26,244 nt of DNA from Saccoglossus kowalevskii (Eukaryota > Hemichordata > Enteropneusta > Harrimaniidae): positions 677,087-703,330 of the forward strand of contig NW_003155740.1 of assembly GCF_000003605.2 (NCBI RefSeq). Direction: 5' to 3'. The notes beneath the pieces are model-generated. The model was not told the DNA's origin and ran no database searches. It was given only the letters and a program-made list of their open reading frames with translations. A program made the position numbers and the translations under genes. Positions 1-9,750 of the stretch are shown here, piece after piece. Each line of letters opens with the position of its first letter. The stretch's first letter is position 1.

Positions 1-233
1 CCGAACGCGTCCCGTACACACAGCACTGTACGCAGGGCTAGCTCCAAGTAAATTACTACACAAGTAAGTTATATGCTGGCTTTGTGTGCTTTCTGTATAC
101 ACTGGTGAGTGGTGATTCATCATTCGAGCAAGCAAATAAAACTCGTTAGTATCATACATTTCCCTCACATCCATCTATGACTTTCACAGAGTGTTATAGT
201 GTGAATAATGCTGAATATTTGTTTGTTTTCTAG
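1..233 (+). other. 5' flank of the first visible PAIP1 exon, probably intron
   Basis: The stretch ends in a pyrimidine-rich acceptor (GTTTGTTTTCTAG) directly before the exon at 234. Candidate donors near 48 and 70 (CAAGTAAAT, CAAGTAAGT) look acceptable, but in the phase the exon at 234 requires, the sequence before each contains a stop codon. I therefore see no upstream exon here and read it as intron. Confidence 0.5.
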
Positions 234-3200
234 TCTGTAGAACAAGTTAATTTTAGATACACAGGTGCAAGAATGTGTAATTATTTATCAAGGCATATGA
301 ATGTGGAGACAGATAGTGGTACGTTTAGGCAGCATCTACTGAAAAGGTAAGTAATATATCAAGGCATGCATTTATAAATGTAAAAATGGATAGTGGTACA
401 TTTAAGTTTTTCATCAAGTTGTGCTTTCAGGCTTACATCACATGCATGTGCTGCAGATTTAAAAGCCAGAACAAAAAAAAATATCTACCCAGCAGTGGTA
501 CTTCCTGTCTATTGCAGTCCCTACAAAACCATGCATGATCGTGATAAGAAAAGTAGTATTTGACCTCAGTTAAACTACATGACTTGAGGCACACCATAGA
601 GCTGATTTAATCAATCAGTGTTCATTTAACAAAAAATTGCATCATTTCAATTCATTCTTCTAACGTATAATGGTGAGCTGACAGCCAAATAAATGAATCT
701 TGGCTGGCAAAGATGACTTCCTGCTTTATACACTGTTGAGATTATATTCAATTTCAGGCTACATCAAGAATTTGAAAAAAAAGATGAGAGCATAAGAAAT
801 CCTCAAACCATTCCAAGACTTCTTGGCTTTACTTTATTTGTTGCAGAACTTTTTGAAAATTTTGAGGTGAGTTTTTGAGTACATATATATATTGGTCTTC
901 TTTCAGTACTGATCACTGTTAGCAATAGTTCTTTTGAATTTATGATTGGAAGTTCTTGATTTCAATTTCTGCAAAAAAGGATCAACAAATCGCTATGCGG
1001 AGCCAAAACAGTTCTTTAAGCATACGACTTTGGAGGAACCTTGTTTGACTGGGCATAATAATGCATTACAATAGAGAGATGGTTACACAAGCCTAGTCAT
1101 ATAGTTGCACACATTGAATATGGTTTCTGTGGCATAATGTAATATATATGTAAAATAAGCATTTACAATTTTTACCTTGCCCATACCATCAAAGATGGAA
1201 GGGAAAGGTATATTAAGGGAAAAATTTCTGTCTGGCATTGTCGTTGTTGTTGTCGTCGTCGTTAATAATTGGTATTGTGTGCACAATAACTTTACTAATT
1301 CTATTCCAAACTTGGTCACCTCATTCATCAGTATAAAGTATTCCCTGAGTATGAACAACAGACGTTCTATATGAAAATATGCACAAATTGAGAAAATCTG
1401 ATAAAATATTTTGACTGTTTCTACTTGACTGATCACTGTTGATACACATTCAAAGGTCTCTGATCTCAGTGGAAATATGCATTGTTGTATGTGCTCAATG
1501 AAGCAAATCATTTATCTTGTAATATTATCCTATGAATTGGGTGCCAAACTGTGATAAAGATCTGAAGCTAATAGAAAATCTATTTAGTCCAAAGAATAAA
1601 AAAACTAGTACATAAAAAATGTACAAAAAGCAAAATGTTGCATCCACATTTTGAAAAGAAAATTGTACTCAAAAATATGTATTCTGTATTTGACAAACAG
1701 TTCATTCAACAAATGAAAATTCACAGGAATTTGTTTTAGCTATTATAACAGAATGATAGAGCTTTTATAATACTAATTTAAAAATGCACTTCAAAAACAA
1801 AGATTGCAGTGTTTGAAGATGTAGATTCTCAGGAGGCAACAGTACTGTTGATTTCTCTCTCCACTGGACACCAACTAACTAAGTTGATTTGCAAACAATG
1901 ATTGCAACATAAAAGCGATTCATAAAGGGCGTTTTTTTTTTTTTACTTTTCAAATAATACAGTAGTCACACAATGAATATAATAAGGCAGTTCATATTTG
2001 TCTTAGTGAATCATTAATTTTTGTCAGACACCTGTACAAAAAACTTGTACAAAAGCCAGCTAAGATTTTCTGTTTTTCATGTTTTATGAATCTATTCACA
2101 TCAAAATGCAGCACTTTTTTTTAGATAAAGCATTTGTTTTTATACTAAAATATCTGAATTACTTTGAGCAAAGCTGGAAATTATGTCCCTTAAAATAATT
2201 AAACAAATTAAACACCAATGTTTTTGTAACATATTTGCATCTATCAAGGACATTCGGTAGACTGATTCCCCACTGTTTTTTCAACCCCAAAACTTGTTTG
2301 TATTCAAAATTAATTATGAAAATGCATATTCATATTGAAACAAACTATGATAAAGGGAATAATATTATTATAAAACTATGTTTAACTCTTGTGTTTAGTG
2401 CATGAACCGTGTGTTGATGGATGGATGGATGGATAAATGGATGAATAAGTAGATGGATCACTTCACATAGGAGCACAATTCTAGCTTCCCTAGTGGCCAA
2501 AATAAGTTAGTTAAAAATAACAGTGACAATCAAGGCCATAAGATGTCACCTGACTCAATATGACACATGAAAATGTTCCTATTTTTGTTTTAACTAATTG
2601 AATAACTTGTTGCCATACATCTACATGAATACATCTCAACACAAACATCCTGTATATTTTTTATCATACAGTGACTGACAAATCTTACACAGTTTTTACA
2701 TGCTACAGTTTATATGCATTTGGTTTACTTTAGGCTTACTGTGTCTGGATATTCTTACTTATATAAAACTTACTTTCTGACAGATTATTGTGAATGATCA
2801 GCCAGAAAGACTCCATGTACTCAGAGAAGCATTGGGAGATTTGAGTCTGACACTCCTCAGTCACCCGCAGGATGGTAATATAAAATGCGTCATAAATGTT
2901 TTAAAGGTAAGTTAACACACATTCTCGCAAACATACTTGAAGTCATAGCTGCCAAATGATATCATATCTACACATAGGGAATTTGGTACTTTACACATTT
3001 GCCATCAGCCTGTAAGTTCACGTTTCGTTGACCAAGGTAGCAAGTTCTTCAAACTAAGATAGAATCAACAATCAATTTTGAATCGGTCAATGCCTGATGC
3101 TGTTCATTGTATGAAGTTGATTGGTCCGAAGTTAAATTTCAATTTTCGCAGCTGCTATACAATAATTATTGATAATTTCCAAACATCATCTCTTACACTG

Positions 3201-6200
3201 GCCATATACATCAATATAATTTTGTTCTATTAACAATTTTAGAGTTGTACACTTTGAGAGCTTTATTAAGGTCTTGGAACTATTGTGTGAAATAAGTATT
3301 AATTATCTGAATTTGATAGGTTTTTGAAAAAAAAGGGGGAATTATAATGCTGCAATCAAAACAGAAGCAAATACTTGTAAATCCATGAGCATTGAAAACT
3401 GTTCATTAGCATTTAATTTAGTAAATCAAATTTGAACACAATCAGTGTTCGAACACTTAAATTCAAATTTGAAACATTCATATGCTCACAATTCATGCAA
3501 ATTCAAAGATGTTTTCCAATGATTCAGTATTTTGCACATGCAGAAATTGAGATACTTTACTAGGACTATATGAAAAGTTTAATGCTCTTCTATAACAATT
3601 TATTCCAGTTAACTGGTTCAAATCTAGAGCACTGTGAAAGAAAGAAAACCGGTTCTTCCAAATATATGGATGCAATATTTGTGAAAGTTAATGAGCTCTC
3701 GACAAGTGACAAAATCAACATGTAAGTATAAACTGATCACCGATAACATAGTTGCTGTTACACCTGATCTGTGATTGGTCCTGAGATCAAATCTTACCAG
3801 GGTTGAATACCAAAAATAGGGATTGGCTTTCTACTCTACTCTACTTACAAATGTCCCTCAGATTCAATGGGAAGGCCAAATCCGCTTGGCAAGATTCATT
3901 CACTTACAAATGTGACTTTGGGTCAGCTTTGAATAAAATACAACATTTTATGTGTTTGATAGGGCCTAGTTGATGCCGGGGTGGTGCATTTCATGTACAT
4001 TGCCGTTTGATATTGTGCTGTCTAATTACTTAATTTTCCTAAATTAACCAATATTATAGGTGTTACAAAAATATCTTGAGTACTAATCAACAAATTTTAA
4101 TGAAACTTTGTACATAGATGCTTTTAGATAATCCACAGATCAGGATTGAAATCAATGTTAATTACCTACTTTGTATGAATATGGTCACATGACCTCGTTA
4201 GTATGCTTTACTTATTATCTCAGGCACTTTTGCAGTCAGAGATGTGCATTTAGTGAAGGCATCAGACAAGAAATACGACTATTTTATCAGATGGCTAAAA
4301 ATGTTCATTTGGCTTGATTAATATGCATAACTGCAACCAGTGCTATAATGAAGGCATCAATTGGACAAGGGATATGACTAACATATTAGATGACTATATA
4401 TATACTGGTACATTGTATATATGGCCATGTAATCTCAATAATATGCATAACTTAAATATCTTAAGTACTTTTGCAGATAGGGAAATGCAACTAGTGATAC
4501 ATGTATTATTTTGTTGTCAGACAAGATATACGAGTGAATTATAAAGTCGTCATATATGGTTATATTTTCTCTAAATATTTATAATTGTTATACCATAGCT
4601 ACTTGGAACTATCCTAATCCCTGCTTACAGTTATATTTTTAAATGCAGTATTTGTAAATGATAAAGGCAAGTCCATGGTCAAAATGCGACAATTTTTGTT
4701 TGTGTGTATTGGAGATGTGTGTTATAAATATAGTAAATACAGTATTCCTTATGTGTACTTCATGCCTTCAATACCCTCGGGACACAAGAGTTCTTTTTGA
4801 GCTTGAGTCTGCTGATTCTAGAATTTACTGTCCATTTCCCACAAATTTGTTTCTGGTCTTCCACTAACCCTTTGCCATTAAACTGTGATGAATCAAATTT
4901 ATATTATGTCACTTTTGCAGACAATGGCCAGGAGGCCTCAAAAACAATGAATGGTTTCTTAATTTCAGAAAAATATATAGGTTCATAAAGTTATTTTCTC
5001 TGTACATAAGTCTTATTTATGAAATGTACTGTACTGTCTGTACTGTATTATCTTTATTAGTAACGCATACAGATATACATTATTGTATATATTTATCCCC
5101 TGTTTGAACGCAATCCGAAAACAAGGAATTATGAATTGATCTGTGTTTGTTCCCGATAAACCTGTGTCATGGACATGCCTTAGTCGAATACAAGTTCATA
5201 CACACACATATATCTTTGGATATGATATACATATACATGTCCATTTGTTTCATAATCTAATTCAAGATGGTCAAATGGTGCCATTTTAAAGTTAAAAATT
5301 CAACAAAATCATTTCCGCCATTCTGGAACCAGATCTTGGTCATGTATGGATAGAGTTCAAACTTGTTACATACATGAGACATATTATGGACGTATAACTG
5401 GTGGCATTTTTTTTTTTTTTTAATCTAATAAATGTGGTTTTTATATATACATTATATATCTTGTTGCATATATGCACATGTATCTGTTTGATCATCAGAT
5501 TCAAAATGGCCAAATGGCGGCCATTTTAATATGAAAATTTCATCAAAATCAAGCGTTTGCGCCATTCTAGACCCAGGTCTCAGTTATACATTTGTTTCAT
5601 GTTCTGATTCAAAATAGCTGACTCATTTCTGTTTTGTTTCTTATTGAAAGAACAACGAACTCTGTCATGTCATGCTTCATATATTAATGATTTATTTTTA
5701 ATAGCTCAATCAGAGAGATGTTAATGAAACTGTTGTTGTTAAGAGCAGTTGGATGGAATAGAGACGAAGAAACACCAAAAGCAGAGCCACCTGCTCAGGC
5801 AGCTTCTGCGCCAGCTCAAGAATTCAGTGTAAGAATATAGATAGAGGAATTGTTGTTCTGTGTTTTACTTTACCTCATAGGATGTTTTCACATCGGCTTA
5901 TTAATTGAAATTGAATTCAAACCCAATGAAAACTTTTTCCAGTTCTATATGCTAGTACTACTTTATTATGAAGCAATCTCACTAAAATTATCTAGGTAAA
6001 GGGAATTCTTTGTTGTTTGTAAAACAGGATTTACTGTATGATATTTAAAACTTGTGTAGTGCTCAGATTATTAAAGCCGGGGAGTCCTCACCTAAACATG
6101 CATCAGGTGGCCATAGTGTGTCAGTGTCTAACCTTGAGCCTTTTCGTTCTCAGTGTGTGCCACTATCATCGCTTGGGACTCAATTCCTGCGCATGCGCAG

Positions 6201-7857
6201 GTGACACCTCTATCTTTTTAAACAAGAATACAGTTTTGTATTTATTATGTGAACTTTCTCTCATTGAGTTAACTATACATGTGTATACATGCTGTATTAG
6301 AATAGCGTTAATTGCATGTAATCTAAAAAATGATCACTTCCAAAATATTGTTGTGCATATGTTTATCTGCATCTGAGATATTTTATCTTATTCGCAATGC
6401 TTTATGCATACAACTCATCTTCTTTTCCAGAATGAACCAATATTTTTTGCTCCAGATGGCAGACAAATCTCTGCCCAAGAAGCAGGTATGATATCATTCT
6501 GTATATATATTCAGACCATCATCCCTTAATATTCCCAGTAAAGCTGTGCTTTCAGAATGCAACTTTAAATATTCATAGCATTTGTATTTGTAAATTATTC
6601 AAACTTCATATCATTTCTTATGTGTTTCAGGTTTCTATAATTATGATGAGTATGATGAAGAGTACTATGGTAATGATTATGAAGTTGATTATCAACAATG
6701 GTCCAAGTGAGTATTTCACTCTATTTATGGTGATTTTCAAACATGTATAATTGATATTTCATTTGAACACGGATCAGAATTAATTTTTTGGTCATAGAAT
6801 AACATATTATGGCCATACAATTGTGATGTAATGTTTTCTGAAAATAGGGGTGTGGTATGATCATGATGTTTACTTGATTTAACAATTCCTATGGTTTACA
6901 CCCATTTTCCTCTATTGATTTATAAATCTTTTTGTATAACTGAAAACACTGCTGGCCCCAAAAAAGTATCATTTGTTGTGGATTGGTTGTTCATAAACTT
7001 TTCAAATGTAATCTTTGGGTTCACTCTACATGTGTGTTTTACTAATATCACATGAACCACTCAACAGAAACTGTTTACACTGATGCTTTGGAATAATACG
7101 TAGACCTAATTAGTTTGGGGTCAAATACATGTGCATTAATTACCTAATTTTCATAATAATTATTTCACTTTTAGCTTGTTTAAGAGAGACCTGATTAGCT
7201 TTTGGCAGAAATCTGTTTGAACTAATTATCTAACTAGTAATTATTAGCTAGTTTTTAATGTTTCTGGGTATATTTGAATAATTTCTCAATGTATTTCAAT
7301 AAAGATTGGTTCATAATTGGTACTCCGGCTAAACTTAGTAATTTTAAGTAATTTGGCCAAAAATCAAATCTGAAAGTAATTATACTAATAGTTATACTGA
7401 TCACAACTAGACGCTTTGCACTGTTTATCACCCAAGTTATTTATCATCACCACTTCAATAAATCAGTCATGCATTGCTGTTCAAAGAATGCTAAACTAGG
7501 AAGTAAGTAATGTTTGATGTACAATGTTCCTCTGATACTGCAGTATTATGAATAAAACATTCAGAAACAGCTCAAGTGGTGTGCATTCAAAATTGATCTT
7601 AATTAAAAAATTTCATCAAATATTATTTTGGTAATATACTCCATTTTTAATCGCCGAACAGAAAGTCCTGACTTGATGACACCCTAAGATGCTGAAAACT
7701 AAATCACAATCAAGAAACTGGGTGAAGTTTTCTATGATTCTTTTCTTGTTTTTGCAGTGAAGATGATGAGTACTATGAAAATGCAATTGTATTAGATGAA
7801 GAAGCCTGTGCTGACTATGAACAATTTTTGAGAGAAACCACTGGTGGATATTCATAG
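234..7857 (+). CDS. PAIP1: PAIP1-like polyadenylate-binding protein-interacting protein 1, 3' part (8 exons)
   Basis: Eight exons splice into one open frame of 813 nt (270 aa plus TAG): 234-346, 758-866, 2784-2906, 3609-3721, 5705-5828, 6431-6485, 6631-6706 and 7758-7857. All introns begin GT and end AG, and the codon phases match at every junction. Residues 1 to about 170 read as the C-terminal part of a MIF4G domain, with the PAIP1-type motifs YTGARMCNYLS (exon 1), LKLTGSNLE (exon 3/4 junction) and LMKLLLLRAVGWN (exon 5). An Ala/Pro linker (exon 5) leads to NEPIFFAPDG (exon 6), which matches the post-MIF4G segment of PAIP1. The tail is highly acidic and tyrosine-rich and ends in a DEEACADYEQFLRE segment resembling the C-terminal PABP-binding motif. 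In the family, PAIP1 bridges cytoplasmic poly(A)-binding protein with eIF4A/eIF3 to promote cap-dependent translation. The N-terminal exons (start codon, PAM2 motif) lie upstream of the window. Identification rests on remembered family motifs, not a database search; a divergent MIF4G paralogue is the main alternative. Confidence 0.85.
1239..1263. repeat. GTY trinucleotide microsatellite
   Basis: About eight consecutive GTT or GTC triplets, GTT in the first part and GTC in the second. It encodes poly-Val or poly-Thr in spurious open frames on either strand and lies inside intron 2. Confidence 0.8.
2415..2457. repeat. GATG tetranucleotide microsatellite
   Basis: Five perfect GATG units are followed by degraded ones (AAATGGATGAATAAGTAGATG), an ordinary decaying tetranucleotide repeat inside intron 2 of the PAIP1-like gene. 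Confidence 0.85.
4216..4520. repeat. Degenerate tandem repeat, period about 120 bp
   Basis: Related segments recur near 4225, 4320 and 4440: ACTTTTGCAG with AGTGAAGGCATCAGACAAG, then AATATGCATAACTGCAACCAG with ATAATGAAGGCATCAATTGG, then AATATGCATAACTT with ACTTTTGCAGATAGG. The copies are too diverged to fix a unit exactly. They may belong to the TTTGCAT-type dispersed family next to them. Confidence 0.4.
5225..5610. repeat. Diverged tandem duplication inside PAIP1 intron 4, period about 240 bp
   Basis: The phrase near 5264-5345 (TCAAATGGTGCCATTTTAA, later TCCGCCATTCTGGAACCAG, then ATCTTGGTCATGTATGG) recurs near 5501-5590 (CCAAATGGCGGCCATTTTAA, then TGCGCCATTCTAGACCCAG, then GTCTCAGTTATACAT). 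The preamble ACATTTGTTTCATGTTCTGATTCAAAAT appears a third time in part at about 5587-5615. The second copy retains GGCGGCCATTTTAAT, a YY1-like string, probably by chance. Confidence 0.6.
6075..6217 (+). mobile_element. TTAA-flanked MITE, copy 1 (in PAIP1 intron 5)
   Basis: A 143-bp non-coding element bounded by TTAA on both sides (6071-6074 and 6218-6221). The left end AGCCGGGGAGTCCTCACCT pairs imperfectly with the reverse complement of the right end, AAAGATAGAGGTGTCACCTG, as terminal inverted repeats. The interior aligns with copies at 15807-15951 (opposite strand) and 19386-19542, sharing GGCCATAG-GTGTCA and TCGCTTGGGACTCAA. It carries a perfect palindrome CCTGCGCATGCGCAGG (6186-6201). TTAA target sites fit piggyBac, Kolobok or Sola3 derivatives; which one cannot be decided without an autonomous partner. 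The open frame across this position is only MITE sequence. Confidence 0.8.
6707..7757 (+). other. Intron 7 of the PAIP1-like gene with a TTTGCAT-type dispersed repeat
   Basis: A 1051-bp intron between the acidic-tail exons. About 7040-7260 matches the dispersed family also seen at 4020, 19880 and 21900: CAGAAACTGTTTACACTGATG, GACCTAATTAGTTTGGGGTCA, TTAATTACCTAATTTTCATAA and a second partial unit with GAGACCTGATTAGCTTTTGG. Nothing else was recognised. Confidence 0.6.
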
Positions 7858-8140
7858 CGTTAATTTTCTGTATTTGTTCTTGCTGTTACGTCCATAAATG
7901 CAGGCTTCTATTTTATTTTTTTAGTAAAAAAAACTGTTATGAGCTTTTGTGACGTAAATAGAAATACTGATATATAGGTATTTCGATTTGTTCTCTGGAT
8001 ATTTCAAACAGCTTGTTGTAAATTTTGACTTCACATATTCTTTTACATAAAATGGAGCTATCAAAATATCATTTGCGTAATAGATTAGATAGAATGTATG
8101 TAAAACATGTTATGAATAAATATTTTAACTGACAACTGTT
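7858..8140 (+). terminator. 3' UTR and poly(A) signal of the PAIP1-like gene
   Basis: The TAG stop is followed by about 260 bp of AT-rich non-coding sequence and then AATAAA at 8115-8120. A GT-rich stretch (TGTTGCAGTGTGGTT, about 8138-8152) follows and could be the downstream cleavage element. No other canonical AATAAA was seen between the stop and this point. Confidence 0.65.
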
Positions 8141-9700
8141 GCAGTGTGGTTAATATAAAACTTGTAGTTGTATGTACTCTAATCTCCTATACTAAGATGA
8201 ATGCAAATTTTCACTTTACAAAAAAATATGCAAAATGTGTCCATACAGCTCCAATTAGAGCACACTTTACTAGAGAACAACCTGTAACACAAGTTCTGAT
8301 TGGTTACTGATCCTACACAACCTAAAAGTAATTTGCAGATATACTGTGAGGTGGTGGACACCATGGACTTGCATGCATTCAGTCTATTAAATAAGAGGGG
8401 AAAAAATTACCACATTTTTCTGTTTCAAAAGTTTTGCATCAATGTTGATTTTGACAAGTCAACTACTTTTTGGGCTCTTTTTAACCCAAAATGTAATATT
8501 TTTTTGAAGGAAAGCAGTAATAGGCTTTTTTGAGCCATTTCAATAGGAAGTTTTGTTAATGCAATTTTTTCATGAAATATAAATAGTACCGGTACTTCAG
8601 AGACGACCATAACTGTTTTTTATCATGTGTCCCAGAAAGAAATTTTAAGATATGACAAAATCTATTTACCATAGAAACAGACTAAATGGTTTACAAATAT
8701 CTATGATTGTTATTTTTTGTTCCAAAAGTATTTCATGACAATACGTGTGGGTCTGAATTTTATAAGCAACAGCATATAATAAAGCCACATGGTACATTTC
8801 AAAGAAGTCTGGTGATAACTTTTAATTATGGTAGCCAACTACCTTAATAACTGAAGCCTTAGTGTATCAAATTTTAATCACATTGGCCTGTTGAGCCATG
8901 CTCCATGCATGAACACACTTGTCGATCTATGCAATTGAATCTTCAAACATTCCGTCTCTGTAATAGAGCATAAAGTGGGCTAAGTACATACAAGTAGTCA
9001 CATAGAAGAATTGAGAGTGCAAGGGTCAACTCGTGTAGAACTACATGAAAATTAACCATTTTGTGAAGCTATCAGGATGATGTATTTACATGGGGTGTGG
9101 GTATTATGATAGAAAAGCCTTAAAGATAATGACAATTCATGAAAGGTCAAAGTCGCCAAAAATGACTGTTACATGTAGCTGATTTGTAAAAGAGTACTAG
9201 TAAGGCCAATGGCAATCTAAACTAAAGTAGATTGAGATTGTTGAAATTTGGGCAATGTCAAATTTGTTTTATTCATTTCAGTATAAGGCTTCTAGATTTA
9301 GGCAAAACCGATTGGGTTAATGAACTTATAAATTAGGTGTTGATAAAAGTATAAGAAAACAAAATTGTGTATATATGCATGTCATTCCTGCAGCGGTGCA
9401 CCCACCTGTTGATCCAGATTGAACCATGTGATGGTAGAGCAAGCCATTTCTATAGTTGTTTCAATTGTGTATGCTGACATCCATCACTCAAGTCGACTAC
9501 CATGCAGTCAAATGGGGACAAATGCAAGATGTTATTGGAAGAAGGGCGTACGACTGACAACAGACATAGCAAATCCTATTGAGGGAATAGTCATTTACGA
9601 AATTGTTTAGTGTATGTCTTTGAGATCACCTAGCGCCCTATGCCACCCAAATACTTATGTGAAGATTACTAGCAGTGTTGATATTAACTTACTGTAGTGT
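8141..9700. other. Intergenic stretch, nothing recognised
   Basis: AT-rich sequence after the PAIP1 poly(A) site. The open frames here (up to 77 aa, on both strands and overlapping each other) have no family signature, no consistent splice context and no repeated structure that I can see. Confidence 0.5.
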
Positions 9701-9718
9701 AGCAACATTGATATAAAC

Positions 9719-9750
9719 ACTATCGTTCAAAGAATGACAGAAACGATAGT
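9719..9750. other. Short perfect hairpin
   Basis: ACTATCGTT (9719-9727) is matched by its exact reverse complement AACGATAGT (9742-9750) across a 14-nt loop. A 9-bp stem is close to chance in 26 kb, so no function is proposed. Confidence 0.3.

Larger units (their letters stand above)
867..2783 (+). other. Intron 2 of the PAIP1-like gene: simple repeats only
   Basis: No exon-like open stretch was found that fits the phase of the flanking exons. It holds a GTT/GTC triplet tract (1239-1263), a T13 run (1932-1944), a diverged dispersed repeat around 1044-1160 and a GATG tract (2415-2457). Small open frames on both strands near 1083-1511 come from the triplet tract and lack coding character. Confidence 0.6.
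3722..5704 (+). other. Intron 4 of the PAIP1-like gene, packed with diverged repeats
   Basis: The largest visible intron (1983 bp). It contains a copy of the TTTGCAT-type dispersed repeat (about 4020-4200), a degenerate tandem region with a period near 120 bp (about 4216-4520) and a diverged tandem duplication (5225-5610). The several 60-76 aa open frames here have no splice-compatible or family-like content and are treated as chance. Confidence 0.6.

Noticed and set aside
1-75. Possible upstream PAIP1 exon ending at a CAAGTAAGT donor
   Set aside because: In the phase needed to join the exon at 234, the preceding sequence contains stop codons (TAA or TAG) within a few codons for both candidate donors.
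3612-3626. tRNA-like B box (GGTTCAAATC)
   Set aside because: It lies inside a PAIP1 coding exon, with no A box at the proper distance and no cloverleaf; a chance match.
6038-6376. 112-aa plus-strand open frame in PAIP1 intron 5
   Set aside because: It runs straight through MITE copy 1 and into AT-rich intron; the phase does not fit the flanking exons.
7616-7855. 79-aa open frame on the minus strand
   Set aside because: It is antisense to the last PAIP1 exon, which has acceptor, phase and homology support; the mirror frame is open only because of that exon's composition.
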